In this document: in pieces, positions 41,135 to 52,941 of the stretch
Layout of the letters: every line of letters starts with the position of its first letter
Position numbering within the stretch: the first letter of the stretch is position 1
NCBI GenBank assembly: GCA_018806915.1
Contig: JAGKQI010000061.1
Location: 1,860,001-1,924,000 of the forward strand
DNA length: 64,000 bases
Reading direction: 5' to 3'
DNA from: Phytophthora colocasiae
Lineage: Eukaryota > Oomycota > Peronosporomycetes > Peronosporales > Peronosporaceae
Position numbers and translations under genes: made by a program
Notes under the pieces: generated by a model
The model's database searches: none
Told to the model about the DNA's origin: nothing
Seen by the model: the letters and a program-made list of their open reading frames with translations, nothing else

Positions 41135-42646
41135 ATGAGATACGCGGATTTGAAATGCACAGGCAGCTCTGACAGTCAGTCTTCAATTTGCCCGATGGCA
41201 CGCATCCAGGCCAGTAAACGCGGGAAGACCGTCGCCGTCGCCGAGATGGCGCGAGACATCGATTTTTGCCACCTGTGGCGTCAACTCCGAGTTGCAGGAT
41301 GGACATCGAGACGACAAAGAGTTCCAGACAGACTGGACCTACGTAAGTCCTGATGGTGTTCGCACATTTGTTGGTGAGGACGCAGTGATTGTTTACGCTA
41401 TCGAATTAGGGTTGTTGGAGGATCTCGAGGAAGGTACAGCCAAGGAGGACGAAGTTGATGCTGGTAGAAAGGCTGGTGAGAACGCTGAAGACGGTGAAAG
41501 TGGTGACGCTGAGCAGGAAGGCGACACCGCAGTGGAAGACGTCCGCCTATCTCAAATTGACACAAGAGCACAGCTTTCCCAGCGGGCGTTGGATGATCTT
41601 TTCGGTCCAGAGAGCGACTCCGATGTGATGCTCTCTCAGGTGGCTGTGGACAGAGTATTTGACGTCTCAGCGAGTGACCTTGAAGCCACAGACTCACAAA
41701 GAGATCCAGATGCGAATCTTCAGCGCCTCTCTGAAATCTCGGGAGCCGATAGCGAAGGCGCGCAAGACGAAGACATTGCTGAAGCGCCTACTCGAGTATT
41801 ACGTCCACGCGTACCAGTCAAGAAAGATATAACTGCCTACTGCCACAGGTTAGCCTTTTGCTGATATGTCGTAAGTTACTCCTAGTGAACTAATATCTAA
41901 ATCTTTATGTCGTATTTTGCTAGGTTTGAGATGTATGTAGGAAAGAGCAGCTCCGGTGTCAGTGGAGACAGCTCATTTGATCCCAAGACCGGTGCTGCTG
42001 CGGTCGTATGTAACCTAAAGGCAGTAATTGAGGCCAACCAGCGACACCTTTGGTACCTGGTGGTTGTCGACCGTTTCTATTTGTCGGTTTTGCTTGCGAT
42101 TGAGCTGCTAAGCATGGGCGTCTATGTGCTGGGAACTATAATGGCAGATAGACTCGTGTACGACAAACGCGTCAAAGAGTCTCAGAAGACGCGGCCTGCA
42201 GCTATCCCCCGCGGCACTTTCCTATTCTCTCGCTCGGTTTAGGTCTCGATCATGGTGGCGTTCCACTGGTGGGACCGCAAGCCGGTCCAGTATCTGTGTA
42301 CAGGGTCTGCAATGACTGCCTCTTCGATCCAGAGGAATGTGAAGCTAGTAGGCCCGGAAACAGTGCCATGTCCGGCAGCTGTCAACGACTACAGCGCTGG
42401 ATGGGCGGAGTTGACGTCCACGATCAACTCCGCCTCCAGTCGTTTTCGCTGCAATTGTCTACACGATTTACGAAGTATTACAAGGGCCTCTTCTTGGGGT
42501 TTTCGGGTTTAGCGCTGGTCAATGCATACATCTTCCACAAAGAGACGGCACGACCCGCCGGCACCACACCGATGCCTCATGGGGACTGATATTGCGTGTT
42601 GCGAAATCAGCTTTTGTAGTTGAAGGTGGAGGAGTTTGAAGGCGTT
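41135..42646 (+). pseudogene. PiggyBac-like transposase (DDE_Tnp_1_7), left part
   Basis: Reading in changing frames: RGKTVAVAEMARDIDFCHLW and RQLRVAGWTSRR, then from 41292 TDWTYVSPDGVRTFVGEDAV and a long acidic region (to 41864). After CHR a gap-free jump leads to RFEMYVGKSSSGVSGD, so most of the first catalytic stretch is deleted. Then come VVVDRFYLSVLLAIELLSMG (catalytic Asp in VVVDRFY), FHWWDRKPVQYLCTGS and YQRWMGGVDVHDQLRLQ (Asp in GVDVHD). KYYKGLFLGFSGLALVNAYI follows. The LTR element cuts in at 42647. Confidence 0.82.
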
Positions 42647-44306
42647 TGTCGCGAAGTCGGTGAAACTTTGGTCGCGGAGCAGGGGCGTATAGTGAACCCT
42701 AGTTATACGACTACTGAAAAGGGGTTTTCAGAGCCGTACAACGGTAGGTTGGCGTGTGGTACCTTGCGGTATCCTCGTGGGTTCGTTGTCTTCGGAAATA
42801 TGACCCTCGCCGGAGTCTGAGAGTGTGTTGTGAAGAGAGGTTGGGGTTCCCTTGAAGTCTGGTGTCGGTATTCAGGAAATCCTTCCAGGAGCGTTCGGGG
42901 GTCGGAATCTCTGGGAACCAAGATGGTCTCCAGGAAGTCGGCGGTCAAAAAGAGGTTAATATACCAGAGAAAGTCTGAAATCGGTGTCTGAATATCACAA
43001 ATCCAGAACCGAGATACCTGACTTTCAGAGATAAACAACCAATATACAGAGTTCGAAAATATACAAATATATACAGCCGTTCTTATTCTTTCTAGGCCCT
43101 TGAACGGTGGGCTAACACTCCAGGTCAACTAGGGACTCGCTACCAGACACCTGGTCTGTCTGGTATCCCTTTACGTTCGCGCACCACCCTCTTATATAGA
43201 GGGAAAATATAAACCAATACAATCGGCTATATACAACAGTCTACCTTGCACTCTGAAAACGACTGTCTAGTTTCCAGAGCCTGTCCAAACGATCAATATG
43301 AAATGGGCTACCGCTAGAGACAAAACAAACGACCCAACTAGGATATGGAATAGGCGGGTCCTCTCAGGTCTCTTCGTTACCTGATCTCCGCCTAAGGGGA
43401 TTGGATAGGCGAGAGATCACACGGCAACTACCTTGGCGTGGCCATGCAGATAGAAATACAACGACTTCTGGGTTACACGGCAAATTGAACTCTGTTTATC
43501 GTTTATCTTCCTCATAACTATCATTTATATCTGGTAACTCTCTTCTTCTTGTCGTCTTTTGCGTCCTTTGAGCAGTCAGTCTTCATATCTCAGGTACACT
43601 TGGTTCTCGTATGCATCAGGTATCTTGACTTGGCTTCAGTATGCAATCTGTGCAGCCGATCTCGATGGGTTGACAGGTAGAGACGTCATTACGGGGGATG
43701 TGCAGGTCAGTAATCACTTGAATGCGTGACTTGAACTTGGGTTCACTTGGTTTCAGTATGGTCTTGGATCTTCGGTGGTTTCAGAGTCTGGTATCCTGGT
43801 TTTCAGAGTCTGATATCACTTGCTTTTCAGAGTCTTAGTCACTCAGAGTTAGAGATACCAGAGTCTTGAGTACGGAACCAGAGTACGGAGCACCAATGCT
43901 ACAACGTACATGAAGATCTTGAGGGTTGCGCGGGTGCGCGGCGTCCGGCGCGCGATACTTGGTCTCTGCGGGTAAATATGTGAATCCTTGAACCATCCAT
44001 CGTCGCGCTGGACGGTAACGGGATGAGGTCTCTCAGAGATACGTTCTTCTGAGAGACATTCCGCCAGAACTTAGGCACTCATCGTCGGGGAAAGTCCGGT
44101 GACCAAACAGAGTGTAGTTGACCTCCAGAGTTGTGCACACTCTGAAGTACACTTCTGGTCCTTTGGACCCCTTTACAGTCAGGCGAAGGTTATCCACACG
44201 GGTGCAGCCACGTCCCTCGTACTCCCTCTCCAAAACCAAATGTAACCAGGTACATCACTGGGTAACAGCACCATGACGCCAGAAAATCTGAAGTTACATC
44301 ATGTCA
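42647..44306 (-). repeat. 3' LTR of the gag-only element
   Basis: On the minus strand starts TGACATGATGTAAC and ends CTTCGCGACA. Compared with the other LTR, it lacks 19 bases at the point GGTTATCCACACGGG. Many TCAGAGTCT-type words occur near 43790-43880. Confidence 0.92.
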
Positions 44307-44307
44307 A

Positions 44308-44326
44308 CCGCCCCTCCTGGTCACGG
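44308..44326 (-). promoter_or_regulatory. Polypurine tract next to the 3' LTR
   Basis: On the minus strand GACCAGGAGGGGCGGT abuts the LTR start TGACATG. Position and purine bias fit a plus-strand priming site. Confidence 0.55.
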
Positions 44327-44733
44327 TTCGTCAGTGAGGATTCTTCTCTGAACTGAGTACCATGGCCAGGCAAAATCGTCGAAAAAATCAACCGCTACTC
44401 AAGCAGTTTGGAGCTCCAGAGATACGTTGAGACTCTCAAACAATTATTCTCGCCACACTTCTCGCCACACTTGATTCAACGCCACGTCTTGCAAGACCTC
44501 ATAAAAAATCTTCTTCCAACAACCTCACATCCATAGCTTGACTTAGTCTTCGAAATCCATTCATAACTCCACACAATCAATTCCGGATCCACGTAAATTC
44601 ACATATCGACGAGAACAGGTTGGACATCAGAATGGGTTCTCAGTGATCTCTGGATGAAGCACATCATTGCATTTCTGAAAATCAAATGTCTGGGAAGCGC
44701 ATCAACCTTGATACCGGGAAAACGCTGCACAGT

Positions 44734-47700
44734 CTACATTCTGAGATGGCCGCCCCTAGCCTGCGTTTGCTGGGAACGTACACGCGGTCGCGTGCTGTGG
44801 AACTCTTGAATCGATAATCCAATTGAGGAATGTGTCGGCGGGCGCCATCCCATGTCGTATAGCACTTTGTAGACTTCGTTCGTCAAGGACCGATTCTGGT
44901 CACCACTTGGTGGAGCTGTTGAGGCACCCGAGGAAGTTTGCGCAGTGTTTCCATCCCGGGTAAACTCTGAAGTCGCACTCGGAAGACTGGAATCACCTGT
45001 CTGGTCTCTGGTATCTTGATTGGATTTCAGAGATCCCTTATGGTTTTCAGAGTTTTCAGAGTCAGAATCTTCAGAATCTACATCTCTTGTGAACTTGGGC
45101 AGGAACTGTCGCCGCAGAATAGAATTGGCTCTGAAGTCTCGGGTAATCTCTCGGTCACATGTCCTCCACATGTCTTCATCCTGCTGCAGGGCGTATTCCA
45201 AGTCTGAAATACATCGAAATCTCTGAGCTTGCAACGAGGTTTTCAGACGTGCGTCCTTAAGCTTTGTGATAAACCGTAAGACATGTTCTTCCAGACATTC
45301 GAACGACTTCCTTAAATCCACGCCTGCTTTCCCAGCGGCGGAGTTCAGACGATAGAAGAACTCCAACGGAGTCTCTGAAAATCTCATCTCCATCGTGAAA
45401 TATCTCTCAGAATGTGGGGATCGAGGTTTGCAGTAGCGTTTTCGGAACTCTGACGATAATCTTTTCCAGTCACGTGCTGATACTTAAAGTTTTAGCTTGA
45501 GTTCTTGAATGCATTGTCTGGAAGACCAACCTTCCTGATATGCCATATTCAGATAACGCTCCCACCAGTGAACTCGTTGCCGACGCGTGCCTCTGGGATC
45601 AAATTCTTCGATAAACTTGGGGTTTATAACAGGTCTGAGTGTTAGCAAAGTCGCTCCATCGTGTCATCGAGACATAGTCGTCATGTTCACCGTTCCAGCC
45701 ATCCAGATACCAGACGACGAGCTATCCGAGTCCGAGCCTGAGTTGTCTGAGCTTTCTTCGAGGTCTGGAGGTTCTACCAACTTTTCCATCTTTGGGAAGG
45801 CATCCTTGCCATGTTCCGAGCATCTAGGACCCGTTTGGGGTGTCATAGCACATCTTGGTGTCGATGTACGCCTTGTTGCTGCCTTGTTCTCGGTCAGGGG
45901 TGACGCTTGGAATGTCTGGTTCACCGTAGCGGCCGTAGTAGTGGCGCCATGCCTCTCAGCCCTTTCGTGCTTAATGGTTGCCGCTCTACTTGGAGAAGGA
46001 AGTGGACGGAAGGCCGCCGTCGTTTTAATGGGTGCAACCCTACCCCTGCTGACGACTCCTTCTGATCCCCTAACCCCAGTTGCGCCACTTCTGATTTCTG
46101 ATCCGGATAGTGGGTGCATAGTTGCAACTTCAGGGTTCCAGTGTTAAACGCCGGGGTTGCAGTTGCTGAATCAGGGTGACCGACCCTTCGTGCCTCTTGA
46201 ACTTGGGATAATGTCGCTCGAAGGTTTCTCAACTGACCGGCTTTGAACCGTTGCATGTTCTGAGAACTTTTTTTCTCCCTGTCGCGCTCGGCTTCCACGT
46301 CTTTCATTCGCTGCTGTAGAGCTTCCATTTGAGAAATCCAGTCCCGTTTCATCTCGTCAGTCGCACGCGCACGTTCGGCTTCGGTCTCTCTGTCGCCAGC
46401 GTTCAGCAAACTCTGATTCCAGACGTTGGTTTTCAGAGTTCCAGAGCTCCGTTTTCAGAGTTTCCAACTGCCGCGCTGCGATTTCTGAGTTTACTCTCAG
46501 ATACCAGACTTCTTCGTTCTTCAGCGTCGTCCGCACGTCTCTCAGCCTCCAATCTCGCGTTTTCAGACTCCAACAAGCGGTCGGTGAGCCTCTGAATCTC
46601 ACGTCTTGCTTCCAAGTCGCGTTGTTCCCAACGGTGGTCACGTTCCATGGACTCCAAGCGCTGGCGGGCCAAGAACTCCATCTGCACCTGATTCACCCGG
46701 CTCTGCCACTCTTGTTGCTGCCTCATGATATACAACTCCATCTTGGCTGGGCTTGATATTTGTGAACTTCGGGTTTCGGACTTTGTGCGGCTCAACTCAA
46801 TGGAACCCAAGCGACTGGAAGACGTTGGCTGGAGACCCTCGCTCGGTTGTCGGCAACGATGACTTGCCCCTTGACTTGAAATGGCCGGCTGTGGAACTTC
46901 CGATATCTGTTGTCTGAAATCCTGTGGAGAATCTCTGAATGACAACTGGTTTTCAGACATCATCTCAGGAATTCCGGGCTTCTTCACCATATCGAATTCA
47001 TCCACATCCATTGGCATGCTCCCTAGAGTTTGAGGCACTTCAAGCCTCTCCATCCGTGAAACCACCGTCGCCTTGTGCAGGCATCACCAGACCTCCTGCA
47101 GACAGTGGCATGTGTGACGCCGCCCCTCGACTCAGGGACATCACGGACGAATCTGTAGAGCTTCCACGTGATGTCTGGAATCCTGTCGACTGGTCGTCAG
47201 AAGTCCCAATGACACTGGGTACTGACACGTCCGTCATTCGAGTTCGGGGACTGCTCTGGTCTTCAGACATTGGTGTTCCAGACTCTGGCTGTGCGTCTTC
47301 AGACTGACTCTCGTACTGTGGCAGTGAAGACAACGACGGCGTCGAGAAAGCTGACGGCGTTGACGGGACTTGTGGGCGCGGCGGTCCCTGCTGCAAGCGC
47401 TTGGACGGCGGCGTCTCATCACTGCTGGAACCGTCAGAACTATGCATCACTCGGAGTCCGGTCACCCGGAGTCGCATGATCAGCTGTCGTCCTTGTAGGT
47501 CAGCATCCTTGTCTAGTAATACACTGTCTGCTTCATCTCGACTTGTCGTGTCTTCTGGTTTTACGCTTTCTGGGAGTCGGTTAACCTGTAACCTGGTGGT
47601 CACGGTGGCCCACTCAACTAGTTCCATGGCGAGACGACTCTGAAGTTCAGACGCCACACTGCGTACTTGAGTCTCGAAGACAGCTGACGCCTGCGTCTGA

Positions 47701-48629
47701 GACCATGTCGGGAGGAGGTTCCGGAATTCAAAACCCGCCTCGTACAACATTGTCTGAAGAACAGCCACACACTCTGGTGCTGTCAACGTGCTCATCGGGA
47801 TCTCGACATAGGAAAGGTCTTGGATCCGGCCAAAACCATGACGCCTCACGTGAAACTCTGAGATCCACATATCCTCAGGGAAGACAGAGGAACATCGCCA
47901 CTTGATGTAGTCGCCGGTCGCTGCAGCAGCTTTCTGGAAAGCATCAGCACTAGGCTTCATCGTCGGCCACATATACTCGATGCTTGGCGGGACGACCTTG
48001 CCTGTGTCCATATCTCTCCAACGGCGGAACTCACGACGCACATACCTCAGAGCCCGTTCCCCGGCAAGCGAATCAGCCCTCCCAGACTCATCAGACGGTG
48101 TCTTCAGAGACTCTTCGGACTTGATTGCCATGTCATCAGACATTGGTGTGTCTTCAGACTTTGGGGACTGCGGAACATGTTCTTCGGAGAGTCCGGGTTT
48201 TGGTTTCACTTCATCCACGGACTGTCCGGAAGTTGCCGACTCTGAACGCACGATCACCTCCGGGGACTCAATGAAATCGGCGCCTCCCTCAGACGCCTCA
48301 TCACCACCCTCACGGGCAGTGGTCACCTCGTCACCAGAAACTTTGACTTCTGACGGTCCTTCAGAACCTTGTTCACCAGAGACAACAAATGTCACCTGGG
48401 CTTCTGTTTCCGCAACAGGCTGGTCTTCGACCGCCGGTTCTGGGACGTTCACACTCTCGGCTGCCTTCTTCTCTCGCGCAGCCTTCCTCTTCTCGCGATC
48501 CGCCTTCTGGATAGTATCCAGGTCCGGTTGTTCCTCAGGCGGCAAACCTTGTAGACGCTTGGACTGACGCATCGGAGCACTCCGACCTCGACCACGGCGT
48601 CCTCCTCTCGTAGATCCTGGTGTAGCCAT
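44734..48629 (-). pseudogene. Gag-type polyprotein of the LTR element
   Basis: The minus-strand start is MATPGSTRGGRRGRGR (48629; the open frame begins upstream at 48692). A long acidic Ser/Glu region follows, then ALRYVRREFRRWRDMDTGKV and YVEIPMSTLTAPECV (to about 47040). A coiled-coil-rich part (46433-47065, QQQEWQSRVNQVQMEFLARQ) is next. Another frame holds MQRFKAGQLRNLRATLSQVQ, then GIWMAGTVNMTTMSR and a stop. The capsid-like RFSETPLEFFYRLNSAAGKA...EEHVLRFITKLKDARLKTSL lies at 44734-45393. Three or more frame changes occur. Gag builds the virus-like particle; no zinc knuckle was seen at the end. Confidence 0.8.
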
Positions 48630-48704
48630 CTTGAAAATAGACGCTTGACAGGAAACTTTCTCTTCTTGTACTCTCAAATCCGGTGATATCACGATTCCAA
48701 AGAT

Positions 48705-48720
48705 CCGGGCACGCGCACCA
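48705..48720 (-). promoter_or_regulatory. Primer binding site of the gag-only element
   Basis: On the minus strand TGGTGCGCGTGCCCGG starts two bases inside the 5' LTR. The initial TGG pairs with a tRNA CCA end, as expected for conventional 3'-end priming. The tRNA species is not identified. Confidence 0.55.
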
Positions 48721-48722
48721 GT

Positions 48723-50401
48723 TGTCGCGAAGTCGGTGAAACTTTGGTCGCGGAGCAGGGGCGTATAGTGAACCCTAGTTATACGACTACTGAAAAGGGG
48801 TTTTCAGAGCCGTACAACGGTAGGTTGGCGTGTGGTACCTTGCGGTATCCTCGTGGGTTCGTTGTCTTCGGAAATATGACCCTCGCCGGAGTCTGAGAGT
48901 GTGTTGTGAAGAGAGGTTGGGGTTCCCTTGAAGTCTGGTGTCGGTATTCAGGAAATCCTTCCAGGAGCGTTCGGGGGTCGGAATCTCTGGGAACCAAGAT
49001 GGTCTCCAGGAAGTCGGCGGTCAAAAAGAGGTTAATATACCAGAGAAAGTCTGAAATCGGTGTCTGAATATCACAAATCCAGAACCGAGATACCTGACTT
49101 TCAGAGATAAACAACCAATATACAGAGTTCGAAAATATACAAATATATACAGCCGTTCTTATTCTTTCTAGGCCCTTGAACGGTGGGCTAACACTCCAGG
49201 TCAACTAGGGACTCGCTACCAGACACCTGGTCTGTCTGGTATCCCTTTACGTTCGCGCACCACCCTCTTATATAGAGGGAAAATATAAACCAATACAATC
49301 GGCTATATACAACAGTCTACCTTGCACTCTGAAAACGACTGTCTAGTTTCCAGAGCCTGTCCAAACGATCAATATGAAATGGGCTACCGCTAGAGACAAA
49401 ACAAACGACCCAACTAGGATATGGAATAGGCGGGTCCTCTCAGGTCTCTTCGTTACCTGATCTCCGCCTAAGGGGATTGGATAGGCGAGAGATCACACGG
49501 CAACTACCTTGGCGTGGCCATGCAGATAGAAATACAACGACTTCTGGGTTACACGGCAAATTGAACTCTGTTTATCGTTTATCTTCCTCATAACTATCAT
49601 TTATATCTGGTAACTCTCTTCTTCTTGTCGTCTTTTGCGTCCTTTGAGCAGTCAGTCTTCATATCTCAGGTACACTTGGTTCTCGTATGCATCAGGTATC
49701 TTGACTTGGCTTCAGTATGCAATCTGTGCAGCCGATCTCGATGGGTTGACAGGTAGAGACGTCATTACGGGGGATGTGCAGGTCAGTAATCACTTGAATG
49801 CGTGACTTGAACTTGGGTTCACTTGGTTTCAGTATGGTCTTGGATCTTCGGTGGTTTCAGAGTCTGGTATCCTGGTTTTCAGAGTCTGATATCACTTGCT
49901 TTTCAGAGTCTTAGTCACTCAGAGTTAGAGATACCAGAGTCTTGAGTACGGAACCAGAGTACGGAGCACCAATGCTACAACGTACATGAAGATCTTGAGG
50001 GTTGCGCGGGTGCGCGGCGTCCGGCGCGCGATACTTGGTCTCTGCGGGTAAATATGTGAATCCTTGAACCATCCATCGTCGCGCTGGACGGTAACGGGAT
50101 GAGGTCTCTCAGAGATACGTTCTTCTGAGAGACTTTCCGCCAGAACTTAGGCACTCATCGTCGGGGAAAGTCCGGTGACCAGACAGAGTGTAGTTGACCT
50201 CCAGAGTTGTGCACACTCTGAAGTACACTTCTGGTCCTTTGGGCCCCTTTACAGTCAGGCGAAGGTTATCCACAATCTTCCACAGATATCACACGGGTGC
50301 AGCCACGTCCCTCGTACTCCCTCTCCAAAACCAAATGTAACCAGGTACATCACTGGGTACCAGCACCATGACGCCAGAAAATCTGAAGTTACATCATGTC
50401 A
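48723..50401 (-). repeat. 5' LTR of the gag-only element
   Basis: 1679 bp, near-identical to 42647-44306, with 19 extra bases around 50273-50291 (TCTTCCACAGATATCACA). It would carry promoter and transcription start for the minus-strand element. Confidence 0.92.
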
Positions 50402-50836
50402 CGTTGTTGTTACCACCGATCCAGAAACACAGACGAACACCCGTTCGGTCTCGCACGCTCTCGAGCAATCATAAGATTGGGTGACGGTCAGTGGCATTCA
50501 GAAGCGTAGGGCTGCGCTCTCTTGCGGACTAACCCAAAGAAGACGTCCTTTGCGACGCCTTTCTTCTGTGAGCGCTGCTCCGTCGACACTACGAAGTACT
50601 GTCTCTGCAACAAGATACGTCTTAAGTACCAAGGTCAAGACAAAACGTGCTTCGCTATATGGCACGAAGACTTTGACTGTGGCAAAAGCATTCCAGTTAT
50701 CTTGGGGAAGAAGGCGGTGCTCCGCCGGCGTGGGAAGAAAGCAGGTGTCAGGAAGAAAACGCGCCGCAAACTCGAGCTGCGCGCCGGAAGACTGGCGACG
50801 TGTAATTTGTGTCGCAGCGACGCTGTGATGATGTGA
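50402..50836 (+). pseudogene. PiggyBac-like transposase, C-terminal Cys-rich end
   Basis: Continuation of the transposase after the nested element. The plus frame NPKKTSFATPFFCERCSVDT, KYCLCNKIRLKYQGQDKTC, FAIWHEDFDCGKSIPV and a basic GKKAVLRRRGKKAGVRKK tail end at 50836. The Cys/His pattern is the zinc-binding C-terminus usual in this family, needed for end recognition. Right of it, 50837-51125 is the 3' terminal region of the transposon. Confidence 0.75.
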
Positions 50837-51125
50837 TGCGCTCTACAATACTTACTGCCTTGATGTAGGCAGGTCATTGCGCAATAATTCTTGAATTGAT
50901 GTGCATTTTCTGCTAGTTTATGTGTGGTTGTCAGATTCAGTGTACTACTCCTAGTAGCCTTTCGCTTTTGTTTTGGATGAAGTTACGACTTTAGGTGCTG
51001 CACGAGTTCCTCGAAGTTAGAGAAGTTACGACATTGCTAGGGAAACCTGTTGAGACTTTATACTGCTTCCCGCATGCGGCTATGTACGCCATACTAGAAT
51101 GAGGTGCATGGCAGGAGAGAAGGGG

Positions 51126-51738
51126 TTAAGTGATCTGGCACTATTTTGTAGTCATATTGACAGGTTTGTACATGTACGTGGTTGTACGACTACTTATACT
51201 TTTGTTCTACTTGCTTCTATATTGTAGACTAAGCTCAGCGTGTGGTGTGTATAAATTGAAATCTCCAATTACACTACATAGGAAAAGGTGTAATGGGTCA
51301 ACTTAGACCGACTAGGTGGCGTACACGTGTATGAAGAAGCGTGCTATTAGATTAGACTTAATTTAAATATACTTATTTAAATAAGTATAATTAAACTAAA
51401 TATAAACGAATTAAAACGGCAAATACCGAAAAATGAGAACTGTTATTGAATTTGGCACGAAGCCAATTATGGGACCTCCTAAAACTGTTTAATCTATTTC
51501 TAAAGGATATACCAACGTGTGGTTGGCAGAGTATCTGCTCAGTGTTTGGTAGAAATCCATTACTTTCTACCAATAACATGTACTAATGCACGCGAACCAC
51601 CCAATGATGTGGTTTGCCCATGTAGCCGATGGTGTGTACAGCACACCAAGGTCTAAGGCCCATTTCCAACCTCTAACAGTTATCACAACTGTTAGAGTTA
51701 CAAGTGGTGTTTCCACTTGTACGTGTAACCCCGTTACA
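51126..51738. other. Non-coding stretch between PiggyBac and Harbinger-type elements
   Basis: Holds a perfect 20-bp AT-rich palindrome at 51369-51388 (half-site ATACTTATTT). No gene was seen. Confidence 0.5.
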
Positions 51739-52862
51739 TTCTCAATTGTGCAGCAAGTATTTTTTTTCGGACGACGTTTCGCGCAAAACGTTTTTAGCCA
51801 ATCAAACGCTTCGTTATTGAGGGCCCCGTTGCAGTTTTTTGCCAGTGCAGCAGCAAGTAGATTTTTTTGGCGGCGACTCCTACTTCAAGAACGTTGTAGA
51901 AGCAGACCCAGCATGCCAAAGATATCAGCTAAGCAGCGTAAGCTGCGAGAGCTACGAGAAATTATCACCAAGCGGGAAGCCGCTGCCACCAACAGGGGGA
52001 TACTTAGCGACGAGGACTCGGGAGAGGACGAGCTGAACGATTACTGGGAGATTGAATACCAGCGTGTACAAGCAACTAGATACGGTACTCGGGCTTCTCA
52101 GTATCGGCAGCAGAAGGCGTAATGGCCGAAGATTCAATACAACCACGAACATACCAGCGACAGCGAGTTTCTCAAGCACTTTCGCCTCCAACGCCCCGAG
52201 TTTTTCCGCCTTGTAGAATTTGTGAAGGATGACCCCGCCTTTAAGACAATGGGCGGAAAACCATTTAAAGGCGGAGTGTGCCTCCACTTAATGTAGGTGG
52301 AGAGGTCTGTTTTAAAGTGCATTGTAGTAGCGCTTTCCGCAAGCGGTCTTTTTATATATGTCGCTTGCTCCAAATAGAGACATCATCACAGCAGCGCGTG
52401 CCGCGTGAACGGCACGGTCGCAACCTGGTTTACTTCATCCTTTAATCTCCTCTCCACCTTCGTCTTTTGAGACCTTCTTGCAGCCTCTCCAACAACACGC
52501 TTGTTCTGAGGGTTCATCACCAGACGAAGCAAAGGCCACTTGAGCTGGTGCCCCCATAGCTTCACTAGTCACTGTCAGGTTCAACTGACTTTCGTCCGCG
52601 GTGACCACTTCTTGCGCCGGGCTTGCCGATATCGCGGGCCGCTGCTGAGGAACAGTCATTCTCACAAGAGCGCGGCGGAGAACGCGGCTTTTCGAATGAG
52701 GTGGCGATCTTCGGCCGGTGCCAGCAAAAAAAAGCTAACTTGCTGCAAACCGTCCTGCATCAATTTTGATGCAGAACGGGAAAAATGTGCTCGGCCAATC
52801 AGATGTCCGGAAAAATTCTCTACTTGCTGCACAAAATTTTTTACTTGCTGCACAATTGAGAA
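51739..52862 (+). mobile_element. Harbinger-type deletion element with 21-bp terminal inverted repeats
   Basis: Perfect 21-bp inverted ends (51739-51759 and 52842-52862; left TTCTCAATTGTGCAGCAAG...). Related subterminal copies of TGCAGCAAGTA lie just inside each end (near 51846 and 52821). A TTA/TAA pair a few bases outside both ends may be the target duplication. It contains only the first part of a transposase-like ORF, so it depends on a helper. Confidence 0.65.
51913..52296 (+). pseudogene. Harbinger-type transposase N-terminus
   Basis: MPKISAKQRKLRELREIITK, an acidic stretch and GTRASQYRQQKA run to an in-frame TAA at 52120. The same frame continues EFLKHFRLQRPEFFRLVEFV, VKDDPAFKTMGGKPF and stops at 52294. 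The LQRPEFFRLVEFVKD-type helix precedes the DDE_Tnp_4 domain in PIF/Harbinger proteins. The catalytic domain is deleted; the remaining 0.55 kb to the right end is non-coding. Confidence 0.5.
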
Positions 52863-52941
52863 CCCCTAATACAGGACAGCAAAACGATTGGCTTTGAGCT
52901 AAAACTTTACTACCCTTTTGCTAATTCACTGCGAAATTTGC

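Larger units (their letters stand above)
42647..50401 (-). mobile_element. Gag-only (non-autonomous) Gypsy-type LTR element
   Basis: Minus-oriented element of 7755 bp inserted in the PiggyBac transposase, with a 4-bp target duplication CGTT (42643-42646 and 50402-50405). Its LTRs of 1660 and 1679 bp differ by one 19-bp gap and about four base changes, so insertion is recent. The 4.4-kb interior encodes only Gag-like protein. Between the Gag end (44734) and the 3' LTR (44306) no protease, reverse transcriptase or integrase is seen. It needs an autonomous relative for replication. Confidence 0.9.
40946..51125 (+). mobile_element. PiggyBac-like transposon with TTAA target sites, carrying a nested LTR element
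   Basis: Both ends abut TTAA (40942-40945 and 51126-51129), the PiggyBac hallmark. The left end begins CTCTTTCTCTACC, and the right end, reversed, CCCCTTCTCTCC. Just inside the left end is a long hairpin (stem ACGCCATAGC, loop AATTTC). Without the nested retroelement (42647-50401 plus its 4-bp duplication) the transposon is about 2.4 kb. The transposase is internally deleted, so the element is non-autonomous. Confidence 0.82.

Noticed and set aside
47980..48567. Plus ORF of 195 codons in the gag-only element
   Set aside because: It is antisense to the acidic Gag region; the minus frame has the structural logic and the LTR orientation.
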